Source: Bacillus sp. AFS006103 (lineage in GTDB: Bacteria > Bacillota > Bacilli > Bacillales > Cytobacillaceae). From it: a stretch of 64,000 nucleotides of DNA. The notes below the pieces were generated by a model. The model was not told where the DNA came from and made no database searches. It saw only the letters and a program-made list of their open reading frames with translations. The stretch spans positions 31,571 through 95,570 of the forward strand of contig NTXX01000030.1 in NCBI GenBank assembly GCA_002559145.1, written 5' to 3'. Both the position numbers and the translations under genes were made by a program. Shown in pieces: positions 43,879 to 52,810 of the stretch; position 1 is the stretch's first letter; each line of letters begins with the position of its first letter.

Positions 43879-44784
43879 CTAGATATTACTGACCAAATAA
43901 AGCGGGGAAAATGGTTCTCCTATTTGAACTGCTCTTTCTATTTTATATTTCAAGCCATCACTAAGATTTATTCTTCCTTCAAGAATCAACATAAGTTCAT
44001 GACCATCCATAAAGATTATATTTGCCCCATTCCCTCTAAACTCTCTAATTACTTCTTCTCTAAATCCATTAATTGAAACAAATAATCCTCGTGTACTAAC
44101 AATTTTAGATTCAATTTTATATTTAAATCCTGCAATTTCGGCTGTATTTGGTATATCCTTCCTCCACTTTGCTTCGACCAAATAGTCAAATCCATCAAAT
44201 TTAAAATATCCATCAATTTGTTGCGTATTTTCAATCGTCCTAAAAGATTTCCTATACTCAATGTCGTTTATTTCAAATAAACTTTTCAGTAAGTCTTCTA
44301 AGACAAAACCGGCTTTTTGACGATTTTTCTCAGTCACATTATAATTAAAAATTGTTCTTAATTCCTCAAGCTGTTTTGCCCTTTCTTGAATAAGTGCTTG
44401 TTTTTGCTCAGCTATTTTTCTTTGAATACTTTCATCCTTTTTTTGTTCTTTAACAACATAATCATTATCTATTGCAATCCTTTTTAATTCCCTTAATGCG
44501 TCTAAGCCAGCATTTCTATCAAGAACCCCCTTATCTGGTAAATCTCTTAACTTACAAAAATTAGTTAGCAACTTTCTTTGGATTAAAAGACCATCTTCAC
44601 TGATAGATAAATCCTCTAGTACCCTTCTTGCCCAAACAAATTTCGGCAACTCCCTATATTTGTTAATTAATAAAATCGGAACACCCGATGACCTCATGAA
44701 TGATGACATAGAGTCTTTAAAATGAAAGCATTTACCAAAACACTGTATCATTTGTTCTATAATTTCAAATGAAATACTTTTCAA
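43879..44784 (-). CDS. Mrr-like restriction endonuclease (PD-(D/E)XK)
   Basis: A 301-residue protein. A helical N-terminal region and a coiled-coil linker (about 110-150) precede a C-terminal nuclease domain: Glu163 in GFVLEDLLKSLFE, Asp191 in QQIDGYFKFDG, Glu204-x-Lys206 in YLVEAKW, and a final GLFVSINGF strand, the order seen in Mrr_cat and related type IV restriction enzymes. TTG start with GGGAG eight bases upstream. It is separate from the two-gene operon by 137 bases. Likely cleaves modified or foreign DNA; target specificity unknown. Confidence 0.75.
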   Translation of the reverse strand: MKSISFEIIEQMIQCFGKCFHFKDSMSSFMRSSGVPILLINKYRELPKFVWARRVLEDLSISEDGLLIQRKLLTNFCKLRDLPDKGVLDRNAGLDALRELKRIAIDNDYVVKEQKKDESIQRKIAEQKQALIQERAKQLEELRTIFNYNVTEKNRQKAGFVLEDLLKSLFEINDIEYRKSFRTIENTQQIDGYFKFDGFDYLVEAKWRKDIPNTAEIAGFKYKIESKIVSTRGLFVSINGFREEVIREFRGNGANIIFMDGHELMLILEGRINLSDGLKYKIERAVQIGEPFSPLYLVSNI

Positions 44785-45087
44785 ATTCTCACTCCCTCAT
44801 TTCAAGCTTTTCAATAATCCAATTAAGCTGCTAATAACAAGCATTTCCATTAGAATATTATACCAAATTAACTTTCTATATCCTAAATAATTCAGAAAAT
44901 ATCTATATTCTATATGAAGCGATAGTAATATATTATAATTTTAGGTAGTCTAATAACTTTGAAAGGATGATTGCTCGAATGAAATTTAATTACACTTCAG
45001 AAATTAGACTATACTGTCGGTCTAGGTGTATATAGACCGCCCTCATTCATTTGTGTATATAAAAAACTGTAAACTAAGCCCCCTACA
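44785..45087. other. Gene-free spacer
   Basis: AT-rich, no gene recognised. It should contain the promoter of the Mrr-like gene. Confidence 0.45.
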
Positions 45088-45119
45088 CAAAAAGACACCC
45101 ACTAGATTAGTGACTGTCT
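45088..45119 (-). terminator. Terminator after the serine recombinase
   Basis: GACACCCACTA pairs with TAGTGACTGTC with one or two mismatches (45094-45104, 45108-45118) and is followed on the minus strand by five T. Confidence 0.7.
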
Positions 45120-45744
45120 ACAATTCTTTTTTATACTCTCCAACAATTTTGTAAAAGGAGTTCTTTTTTAATTCCAATAAAGTCATAAATTGAACCCCTG
45201 TTATCTCTTTACTTTTCCACTTTTGATAGTTTTGTTCAAGCGTTTGTCTTTGGTACTTGGACAGCTTACTTAAGTTTAATTGAGGTCTTCCTAAATGTTT
45301 TCCTTTTGCCTTTGCTACAGAAATTCCTTCGGCTTGCCGCTGCAAGATGTTTTCTCGTTCTCGTTCACTTACAAAAGCTAACACTTGCAAAACCAAATCA
45401 CTTACAAACGTTCCTAATGTATCTTTATATTGTGTTGTATCAAGTAATGGCATATCTAATACCTTTATATCGGCTTTAATGTTTTGAGTTATATCTTCCC
45501 ATTCTCTTTTTATCTCTTTAGAGTTCCTGCCAAAGCGGTCAATGGATTTAATATAAAGTAAATCCCCTTCACGTAAGCATTGTTTTAACGCTTGGTATTG
45601 GCTTCTATTGAAGTCTTTCCCGCTTTCCTTATCAATAAAAATGTCACGGTCATGTACGCCCATTTCTAAAATTTCCTTTAGTTGCCTAGCTTCGTTCTGG
45701 TCTTTACTTGAAACTCTTATGTACCCAAATATTTTTTTATTCAT
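45118..45744 (-). CDS. Serine recombinase (resolvase/invertase family)
   Basis: A 208-residue small serine recombinase. Catalytic serine in IFGYIRVSSKDQ (Ser12), the arginine-containing DLLYIKSIDRFGRNSKEI, a long E helix (VLQVLAFVSERERENILQRQ) and a C-terminal HTH beginning AKGKHLGRPQL. The frame is open a further 30 codons upstream, but ATG 45744 has the GGGAG site and gives the standard length. Functions in the family are cointegrate resolution, multimer resolution or inversion. With a tyrosine integrase at the end of the island, resolution of a replicating form is plausible. Confidence 0.92.
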   Translation of the reverse strand: MNKKIFGYIRVSSKDQNEARQLKEILEMGVHDRDIFIDKESGKDFNRSQYQALKQCLREGDLLYIKSIDRFGRNSKEIKREWEDITQNIKADIKVLDMPLLDTTQYKDTLGTFVSDLVLQVLAFVSERERENILQRQAEGISVAKAKGKHLGRPQLNLSKLSKYQRQTLEQNYQKWKSKEITGVQFMTLLELKKNSFYKIVGEYKKEL

Positions 45745-45906
45745 TAGTTTACCGCTCCCTTTGGTTATCCATAACCCAATTATAACCAAATTGTTTGTAA
45801 ATATATATGATATTTTATAAACGTTTATAATCATTTTTCCTATCCTTTACAAACAACAAATTGAGGGTATTTCGATTACCCTTAAAGGTATACCTTTATA
45901 AACCGC

Positions 45907-46188
45907 TTAGTTCTCTTTCTCCAGTTGCGGATACATTCCCCAAATTTGTCCATGATGGCATACTTCTCTCATTAACAGAATTACAGCCTTTGCATCCTTA
46001 ATGTAATCTTCTCCTTTAGGACTGTACCCAGCAATCGCTTTACCCATGCTTTCATATACGCTTGCCCGTTCTTTTAACTCTTCGACTAAAGTTCTGTCCC
46101 CTGATAACCTACCATTTTTAAACAGGACTTCCCGCAATTCCTCAGCATCGCTATCTTTGATGATACCCACCATTCTAAAGTGATACAT
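45907..46188 (-). CDS. Small protein of unknown function (93 residues)
   Basis: A charged, helical 93-residue protein (VGIIKDSDAEELREVLFKNG, ERASVYESMGKAIAGYSP) resembling small phage or plasmid accessory proteins in composition. An in-frame ATG exists at 46203, but GGAGGG is spaced eight bases from ATG 46188. I do not recognise a family. It sits between the recombinase and another small ORF. Confidence 0.6.
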   Translation of the reverse strand: MYHFRMVGIIKDSDAEELREVLFKNGRLSGDRTLVEELKERASVYESMGKAIAGYSPKGEDYIKDAKAVILLMREVCHHGQIWGMYPQLEKEN

Positions 46189-46213
46189 CAGTAATCCCTC
46201 CATTCTTCATAGA

Positions 46214-46246
46214 TAAAAAAATCCGTCCCACCTTGGAAACGGATTA
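46214..46246 (-). terminator. Terminator after the 124-residue ORF
   Basis: AATCCGT / ACGGATT stem (46220-46226, 46239-46245) with a T-run on the minus strand. Confidence 0.7.
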
Positions 46247-46271
46247 GAAGCTGTATTAAATATGTAACAAA

Positions 46272-46646
46272 TCAGTCTAATATATAAACCTTATCCATAC
46301 TATCAATTAGAAAACCACCAACAGGATTAAATCTAAATTCCCTTGCTAGATATACACCAATTTTTTCATGAATGAGACTACACACTTCCCCATACTTAAG
46401 CCTATTCTCTACATAATCATTATGTTTAATGACATACATCCACTGTCGTCCATAGTCTATTTTTCTTTTAAAGCCATATTTTCTTTCATAACCTTGTACA
46501 TTGATATTGATTATATCAATACATACCAGCCCATTCACGTATACTTTATCTAGGTACTCTATTTCAAATCGCTTCTCTAAGAGGTTAGGTAAGTCTTTTG
46601 TTTCATCGTGTTCCCTAATCTGGACACCATTAATAGTTTGAAACAT
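46272..46646 (-). CDS. Protein of unknown function (124 residues)
   Basis: A soluble, mostly beta protein (RFEIEYLDKVYVNGLVCIDI, then WMYVIKHNDYVENRLKYGEV). GGGGG-type ribosome site, its own terminator, no family recognised. It lies next to the homing endonuclease gene in the mobile region of the island. Confidence 0.6.
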   Translation of the reverse strand: MFQTINGVQIREHDETKDLPNLLEKRFEIEYLDKVYVNGLVCIDIININVQGYERKYGFKRKIDYGRQWMYVIKHNDYVENRLKYGEVCSLIHEKIGVYLAREFRFNPVGGFLIDSMDKVYILD

Positions 46647-46777
46647 ACATTTCCCCCTAACAAAATTGAAAGATACAAAGAAAGTATAACACTGGTATTC
46701 ACTGGAAATTTCAGGTGATAGTTACGTTTATGTGTCGAAAAAATACCGTGACCTTCCTAATCCTAATTGCTCAAAAA

Positions 46778-47959
46778 CTATTCAAAATATCGCCTTCTAT
46801 TTTTCTTAATCACCTTAACTATATTTTCATTTATTAATTTTTTATCCTTTTCCGTTCCTCTATAATAATTATAAAACGTGGTAGCACAACTATGAGAACA
46901 GAAAGTAACTGGTAGTTTTGTTTTCCTTCGTAAATGTGTTTCTGAGATAGGTTTTTCTTTTATCTTATTGCATGTTGGGCATTTAAACATGACATACTCA
47001 TATTCCATTGCTTCTACATTAAAAAATTCTTGTTTCTTTCTCCCTAGATAAACTGATGAATTGGAATATAGCCAATCTCTTATTAATGAAACTTTTACAT
47101 TCCCACCATAAGCCAACTTAAATGTGCCACCTGAAAAACCTATCTTATTGAATCCAATTTTTAATTTATCAACAAGTATCTGTTGAATTTGTTCGAGCAT
47201 CTTCCTTGAACCAGAGCAAAGGCTAAAAATTGCTCTTACACTCTTCTTTTTCCCTGAATATATTGTCCCATCACCATCAAAACACCCCAAAATAAAGCTA
47301 CTATAATACTCTTTATCAATATTGTTTGGAAATATCACTATTTTTGATTTATTAGGTGTTACCCCCCACTTCTCTAAATCATAAAACATTTTTCTGGAGT
47401 AAATTCTAATTTGAACACACCCTCTCCCATCTTTTCCAATTGGATGATTAGAATTGATATAGTTCTTAAATGATTCCAAATGCTCATTATCAGATTTTTG
47501 CAGAGCAATTGAGACAATATAGGAGTTTCTTTTGTAGTCAAAGGTTACACAACCATCAGCATATATAAACCCAAGCCAGTAGGCTTTTTCGTGACAATCT
47601 ATATTTTCAAAGTAACTTTCATTACAGGAATACAATGGGACTGGGTGATACTTCCTAACCTTATGACCGAATTTCTTTAAAATTCTTGAGACAGTCCTTT
47701 CATCCAAGTTATTCTCCTTGGCAATTTCTTTTAATGTTAATCCCTGAATCTCATGGAGATAAATCCATTCATTAGCGTAGTACCCATCTCTGTATTTTTT
47801 CAAATCATTTACGACCAGACCATACTCATTTTGAAGATACATTTTTATAAATCTGCCTATAGTTGCAAAGCTAACTCCAAAATTCTTACCAATGTCATTT
47901 AAACTCCCTAGTTCCATATATCTCAAATACCAATCTTCAATAGGATATTTATTTAACAT
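46778..47959 (-). CDS. Free-standing LAGLIDADG homing endonuclease with HTH and zinc-finger regions
   Basis: A 393-residue protein. N-terminal HTH segments (GSLNDIGKNFGVSFATIGRF and LTLKEIAKENNLDERTVSRI) precede two LAGLIDADG helices, AYWLGFIYADGCV (about 130) and SFILGCFDGDGTI (about 225), each with its catalytic aspartate. Near the C-terminus CPTCNK and CSHSCATTF suggest a zinc-binding element. Two LAGLIDADG motifs in one chain form an asymmetric monomeric enzyme. GTG 47968 is also in frame, but AGGTG spaces to ATG 47959. No intron or intein surrounds it, so it is a free-standing selfish gene or a domesticated nuclease. Confidence 0.88.
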   Translation of the reverse strand: MLNKYPIEDWYLRYMELGSLNDIGKNFGVSFATIGRFIKMYLQNEYGLVVNDLKKYRDGYYANEWIYLHEIQGLTLKEIAKENNLDERTVSRILKKFGHKVRKYHPVPLYSCNESYFENIDCHEKAYWLGFIYADGCVTFDYKRNSYIVSIALQKSDNEHLESFKNYINSNHPIGKDGRGCVQIRIYSRKMFYDLEKWGVTPNKSKIVIFPNNIDKEYYSSFILGCFDGDGTIYSGKKKSVRAIFSLCSGSRKMLEQIQQILVDKLKIGFNKIGFSGGTFKLAYGGNVKVSLIRDWLYSNSSVYLGRKKQEFFNVEAMEYEYVMFKCPTCNKIKEKPISETHLRRKTKLPVTFCSHSCATTFYNYYRGTEKDKKLINENIVKVIKKNRRRYFE

Positions 47960-48055
47960 ACTTCGCACCTACTTTTTTAAGTTTTTAGGAATCAAATTAC
48001 TTAATACAACGGAACAACATTACAAATACTCAAATAAATACACCTCCTATAAACT

Positions 48056-48088
48056 GGAAAAAACAGCCCTATTGGACTGTTTTTTCTT
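48056..48088. terminator. Bidirectional terminator
   Basis: GAAAAAACAG / CTGTTTTTTC perfect ten-bp stem (48057-48066, 48078-48087). It ends the HNH-like gene on the minus strand. Confidence 0.85.
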
Positions 48089-48123
48089 TATGTGATAACT
48101 TCGTAAGCTTTTCATTAACCAAA

Positions 48124-48681
48124 TTACAAATCAACTACTAAGTCGGTAATACTAATTCCACCGATTTCGGCTGGTATATAATTAAAGAATAATAAATCAA
48201 CCTTATCTAATTGATTTCTATGTCCATCTGTTAATTCCTTCATTGAAAGCCCTAATTTTTTCAAGGTTTTTTCCTGCCCCCAAATTAATTGACATTCCAC
48301 TTGATAGTTATCATTATAATTGACAACCATACACTTTTTAGAAGTTGCTTTCATTGTATTCTCCCATTGCGGTAATGCTTGTATATTATCGATTTCATAA
48401 TGACCATTCTCAATAATTCTAAACAAGGTGGGTCGGTATCTATCTTCATAGCCTTTATTAATCCATCCCCTTGTCAATTTAACCCAATCATCCCAAAATG
48501 CTTTAACACCCATAAGAGCCTTCCTGAGTGGGCTAGGTGTTAAGTTACATCGAACATCTTTATACTTACCTCTTTTCTCATTACATCTTTTTCGTACACT
48601 TTCACATGACCGCTTCAACATAATACAAGCAATCTCTTCTATACTTAAACTTTTGTTATTTATTATTTCTGCATATCTCAT
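48124..48681 (-). CDS. Phage-type protein with an HNH-like segment
   Basis: A 185-residue protein beginning with an HTH-like stretch (SLSIEEIACIMLKRSCESVR). The middle, PTLFRIIENGHYEIDNIQAL followed by WENTMKA, resembles the end of HNH homing endonucleases of phages, where such a His/Asp-Asn pair belongs to the active site; however the first histidine of a full HNH motif is not obvious, so it may be degenerate or only distantly related. Strong AGGAGG site. Neighbour of the LAGLIDADG gene. Confidence 0.55.
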   Translation of the reverse strand: MRYAEIINNKSLSIEEIACIMLKRSCESVRKRCNEKRGKYKDVRCNLTPSPLRKALMGVKAFWDDWVKLTRGWINKGYEDRYRPTLFRIIENGHYEIDNIQALPQWENTMKATSKKCMVVNYNDNYQVECQLIWGQEKTLKKLGLSMKELTDGHRNQLDKVDLLFFNYIPAEIGGISITDLVVDL

Positions 48682-48879
48682 ACATAAACTCCTCCTTTTA
48701 TTAAATTGGAGGTTGCTTTATGTTCTTTTTAGAGGAGTCTCAATTAATAATAGTTTATGTTATTGTTGTTGATTTCATTTGTTAAAATTCAGTTCGTCTC
48801 TCGGCAACTACAATTAATTGAAAGCCCTTATGTTTTGATGAATGTTTTATTGAAGCATCCCTACAATTACAATTCTTCA

Positions 48880-50745
48880 TTATTTGTAAATCACTATTGG
48901 ATAACCACTCATATCCTCAATACCAAGTTGTTCTTTTAGTGCTTTATTAAGTCGTTGACGATTTAAGCAGTATTTGTTAATCAAATCAGGTATTGTCCGC
49001 TTTATTTGTTTTTCATATATTGACTGTTTTCCATGCTCTTGAGTTAAGAAATACAAAATTTCTTTTTCAGTAGTAAAACCTTTATGTTCGATTAACATCA
49101 AAGCAACTCTTTCTATTTCAGAAGTTAATTCGTTATTCCGCTCTGGGATTTCCTTGGCTTCCATTTGCGGGAAAACTCGATTTGATTCTTCTTCTCCAAG
49201 AGTCCTTAACAATAACTCTCGCCCCCAACCCCTCATTGTAAATCCATGTTGTTTATACTCACTTATCTTTTCCTTTGTAAACTTAAAGGTTTCTTCACCA
49301 TAAGGAGGTATTGAGTAAAATCCAACTAAATATTTTTGCTTCTTTTTAGCTGCTTCGCTTTTTGCTTTATTTAGTAGAAACTCTGGTATCTCATCTTCTG
49401 GGACTTTCCTTATTAAACCCAAATACGTAAACAAACTAATTTTATCCGAAAGCCTTTTTGAGTCTTTTCCACATTTTTGAGCCAGATATCTTAAACTACT
49501 AAAGAAAATGGGATTTCCCTGCTTATCAGTAAAATATTCAGTTTGTAAATGATTTAGTGCCAACTGATTCATAAGCGATAATTCAACAGTATACTTTCTT
49601 ATCATCTTATCAATCATAGGATAAACTTGAGACAATTCATTGCTGAATATTAATCTCTGATTTTCATGCAATATTTCTTTTTTCTCTTTTTGCCAATCAG
49701 TTTCTTGATAGTCAATTTTATAGACATTTCTTAAGAATCTCAGTGCTTCAACCCTGTTTAGATTGGTTAGCCGTTCTACAACCTGTATTATCGTTAGGGA
49801 GATACCACAACTACTACTCATGCAATTGTAAATATGATGACCTGTATCTTCGTTAATAACAATACCCGCACTTGGATTTTTATCATCATGAAACAAACAG
49901 TTAAATGTAGTTCCGTGCAGTCCCAACAATTCATGTAAGTCCTGTTTTTTTAGGTAGTCATATACCTCATCATGACTGCCAAGTTGTATACCTTTGGGCT
50001 TTAAAATGGATTGTAAGCCTTCTGCGTTTCTTTGTCTTATCATTATTAAATTATTTCCCCGAGTAGCGTAGCTGGGTTTTGTGGCATCAATAGAGAGTAA
50101 TTTAGTACATTTCTTTCTATTGGTGTCACATTTCTCCGATAGAGTTATTTCTTGCAATGCATCTAATAAATTCGTTATTTCATACCTTCCCTTATGCTGT
50201 TGGATTATTTTTACCATAAACTTATTCTCTGGGTCTTTACACCAATTGAAATTAGGCAGACGTAACAATCGGTTTGGATTCTTTACCACCTTGTCAGCAT
50301 CAAAATAACTTATCAACCGCTCCTCGCATTCAATAAACTGGTCAATGGTTGCACCGTCCTCTATTAACCAATAAACATGTAAACCATTTCTCGTCTCCAC
50401 AACATAACTTGGTTGGTATTTGAACCGATTAATCTCTTCTATTTTTGATTTCTTATATGCACTAACTGTCTCCATAGGATAATAGTTTTTATGCTCGTCT
50501 CTCCCACAATCTAGGTCGACAAAGACACAATTAAACCTTGTTATATTTTCAACACTATAACCTCCAGAGTTGGAAACAAAATAAACTTCGTAATCTTGGG
50601 CATTGAATTGCTGTAAAACTGTTTGAGCATTAGTATTAAAGTGACTATTAAGTTTCTTGATACTATTCCCTTTAATGACCATAAAGTTTGTTGCTTCCTC
50701 ACCATGGAAATCCCTTAAAAAATTCTGTACCTCAGTAATATTCAT
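48880..50745 (-). CDS. Primase-like replication protein (AEP-type domain with CHC2 zinc finger)
   Basis: A 621-residue protein. The N-terminal 190 residues match archaeo-eukaryotic-primase-like RepB domains: NCVFVDLDCGRDEH with two metal-binding aspartates, SYVVETRNGLHVYWLI and NRLLRLPNFNW. A central CHC2-type zinc-ribbon follows: CLFHDDKNPSAGI, then HIYNCMSSSCG (about 285-320). The C-terminal 270 residues look like helical winged-helix repeats. It is the likely replication initiator/primase of the island in excised form. AGGAGAGG site before the ATG. No helicase (ATPase) motif is visible, so host helicase would be needed. Confidence 0.8.
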   Translation of the reverse strand: MNITEVQNFLRDFHGEEATNFMVIKGNSIKKLNSHFNTNAQTVLQQFNAQDYEVYFVSNSGGYSVENITRFNCVFVDLDCGRDEHKNYYPMETVSAYKKSKIEEINRFKYQPSYVVETRNGLHVYWLIEDGATIDQFIECEERLISYFDADKVVKNPNRLLRLPNFNWCKDPENKFMVKIIQQHKGRYEITNLLDALQEITLSEKCDTNRKKCTKLLSIDATKPSYATRGNNLIMIRQRNAEGLQSILKPKGIQLGSHDEVYDYLKKQDLHELLGLHGTTFNCLFHDDKNPSAGIVINEDTGHHIYNCMSSSCGISLTIIQVVERLTNLNRVEALRFLRNVYKIDYQETDWQKEKKEILHENQRLIFSNELSQVYPMIDKMIRKYTVELSLMNQLALNHLQTEYFTDKQGNPIFFSSLRYLAQKCGKDSKRLSDKISLFTYLGLIRKVPEDEIPEFLLNKAKSEAAKKKQKYLVGFYSIPPYGEETFKFTKEKISEYKQHGFTMRGWGRELLLRTLGEEESNRVFPQMEAKEIPERNNELTSEIERVALMLIEHKGFTTEKEILYFLTQEHGKQSIYEKQIKRTIPDLINKYCLNRQRLNKALKEQLGIEDMSGYPIVIYK

Positions 50746-50819
50746 ATTAAACCTCTCCTTTTTCTCTTATATTCCTTCCACCTCCATGTTTGTTGCAGGA
50801 TACTTTACTGAATACAAAT

Positions 50820-50888
50820 AAGCTAATAGTCTGAGAAACACAAAACAAGTACAATGAATGTACTTTTTATGTTTAAGACCATTAGCTT
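50820..50888. repeat. Nested dyad upstream of the primase gene (candidate origin or regulatory structure)
   Basis: Outer arms AAGCTAATAGTCT (50820-50832) and AGACCATTAGCTT (50876-50888) pair with one mismatch. An inner AAGTACA/TGTACTT stem (50847-50853, 50859-50865) sits between them. It lies 75-143 bases before the primase start in the longest gene-free stretch of the island (50746-51330). The remainder of that stretch is AT-rich, with a TTGCG..CGCAA palindrome near 51104-51120. Confidence 0.6.
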
Positions 50889-51330
50889 TGAATTACAGCT
50901 TAATGTTATTTGATTTTGTCCTGCTCTTGTTTCTAACTTTAATTCATATTGGAAATCTTGTCAAAAAAATTTGAACATGTAAAATATATGAGTATTTCTC
51001 TGACTAGGATAATTCGCAATGAATCATTATAAAAACTAGCCATAAGAAAAATTAATCTACATCATATAAATCTAGATAAAATCTTTGTTTCATTGAGATA
51101 TTTATTGCGTTCGTTCGCAAATATAAAAATGATTGTCCGTAAAATAGTATTAACCCAAACTTATAATTGAAAGGGAAAAGGGTACGATTTAAAAATGCCT
51201 ACCACACGATAAGCAACAAACTCATTTCGCATGAAATTTTAGTGTACCGTTTTTGTAAAATTACAGTCTATTAAAAAAATTCATTATCTTCTTCTTCGAC
51301 TTATCCATTGCATCAAATTATGAGACGAGC

Positions 51331-51360
51331 CAAGAAAAGACATCCAACTATGTTGGATGC
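51331..51360 (-). terminator. Terminator of the hsd operon
   Basis: Perfect CATCCAAC / GTTGGATG stem (51341-51348, 51352-51359) followed on the minus strand by TCTTTTCTT, ten bases after the hsdS stop. Confidence 0.85.
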
Positions 51361-51370
51361 CTTCAAACAA

Positions 51371-52810
51371 CTATTTCACTTGTTCTTGTAGCACTTCTTT
51401 CAGCAATTCAATACCACTTTCTTCACCTGGGTCATTTGTTCCAAGTTCACCTCGGAAGGCTTGAGAAAGAATAGACGCTCTATTATGATTTAAAATCGTT
51501 GGTAACTTTTCCAGTTCAATATTTGTCTCAATCTCCTTTGAAAAAATTGAATCTAGCTTATTAACAATTACTTTCTGTTCTTGTAAAGACGGAACTATAA
51601 TAGGGATCGTTTTTATTTTTTTTAAGCTTAAAAATGGTTGAGATCCACCACTTGTAATATTGGTAAAAAGAAAAAGCTTAACAAATCTTAAATAGTACTC
51701 AAGGTATTTCGAGTCTATAGTACTATTGTCAGGTTTTAATAAGGCAACATTTTTTAAACTGAATTGAAAATTAACATCTATCAATGCAGGGGTTGCTGCA
51801 CCTGCCCCTATATTTACTAAGAGAATATCGTTCTTTTCGGGATTACATCTAGAGTAAATAACTTTATGAACTTCTTCACTAACATAGTCGCAATTATCAA
51901 AGTCAATTATTCCATCTCTTATATGTTTTGCTGTAATGTAAGGTACTCCAGATTCAGTTCTTTTAGGAGTATCATGCGTGCCATCAGTTACTTTAACACA
52001 TATATCATTAATAGACTTATACACCCATGTATTAGGTATTTTAATTATTGGTTTCCACTCTTTAATTATATCTCCAGATTCATCTAAAGCAGGAGGGAGA
52101 CTTGATAAATTTTTCTCTCGCCACTCCTCTGTTAATTCCCCTCGAAACGCTTTGTCGAAAATTGCTACTTTACGAAGTTCAAATATTTCCTTTGCTTCCT
52201 CAATCAACTTCTTTGCTTCTTCAATTTTATTTAAAAGCCGCTCCAGTTTCTCAGAAATCCGATACTGTTCAAGTAAAGGAGGTAAAGGAACACTACTACT
52301 TTTTAGAGTTTGTAAATAAACTCCTTTCTGTGCAGTTCCTCTAGCATTCCTTTGTAAATAACTTTGAAATACTGGTGAACTAAAATAGTAGGATAAATAT
52401 TTAGAGTTTATCATTGGCTTAATTAAAGCAACGCTTCGTTGTAATACAAAAGGTGAACATTCTTTAGGTACAACAGTCGTTCTACCAATTGTTCCTACAA
52501 TTGTTAATAACACATCATCAGATTCAATGGGAGTCCTCTTATACTCTTTTTGATAATTCTCTTCACTCAAATAACGGTCAGTCTCAAAGTTGATATTTCC
52601 ATCCAAAATATTTCTACCACTTAACATGGGATACCCTTCTCTTTGTTTTGGTGGAGGGTTATGTGAACCGTCTACAACCAACTTTGATAATGAATTTAAA
52701 TTAGTCCATACCCAATTATCTGGAACTTCATATGGTTGCTCGTCCTCTGGTACTAACACTTCCTCTAACAATAATTCAATCGATTTTTGCTTTTTTACAT
52801 TCTTACTCAT
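51371..52810 (-). CDS. hsdS: Type I restriction-modification specificity subunit
   Basis: A 479-residue HsdS with two target-recognition domains, each starting with a VPDNWVW/IPNTWVY-like segment (about 35 and 260), separated by conserved helical spacers (QYRISEKLERLLNKIEEAKK and QEQKVIVNKLDSIFSKEIET). Each spacer is followed by a F(D)KAFRGEL / SQAFRGEL repeat. ATG 52810 lies inside the end of hsdM with an eight-base overlap, so translation is coupled. The recognition sequence would be bipartite; it cannot be predicted here. Confidence 0.93.
   Translation of the reverse strand: MSKNVKKQKSIELLLEEVLVPEDEQPYEVPDNWVWTNLNSLSKLVVDGSHNPPPKQREGYPMLSGRNILDGNINFETDRYLSEENYQKEYKRTPIESDDVLLTIVGTIGRTTVVPKECSPFVLQRSVALIKPMINSKYLSYYFSSPVFQSYLQRNARGTAQKGVYLQTLKSSSVPLPPLLEQYRISEKLERLLNKIEEAKKLIEEAKEIFELRKVAIFDKAFRGELTEEWREKNLSSLPPALDESGDIIKEWKPIIKIPNTWVYKSINDICVKVTDGTHDTPKRTESGVPYITAKHIRDGIIDFDNCDYVSEEVHKVIYSRCNPEKNDILLVNIGAGAATPALIDVNFQFSLKNVALLKPDNSTIDSKYLEYYLRFVKLFLFTNITSGGSQPFLSLKKIKTIPIIVPSLQEQKVIVNKLDSIFSKEIETNIELEKLPTILNHNRASILSQAFRGELGTNDPGEESGIELLKEVLQEQVK

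Noticed and set aside
44785-51330. Prophage with structural genes
   Set aside because: No capsid, terminase, portal, tail or lysis genes are visible; only replication, recombination and nuclease functions.
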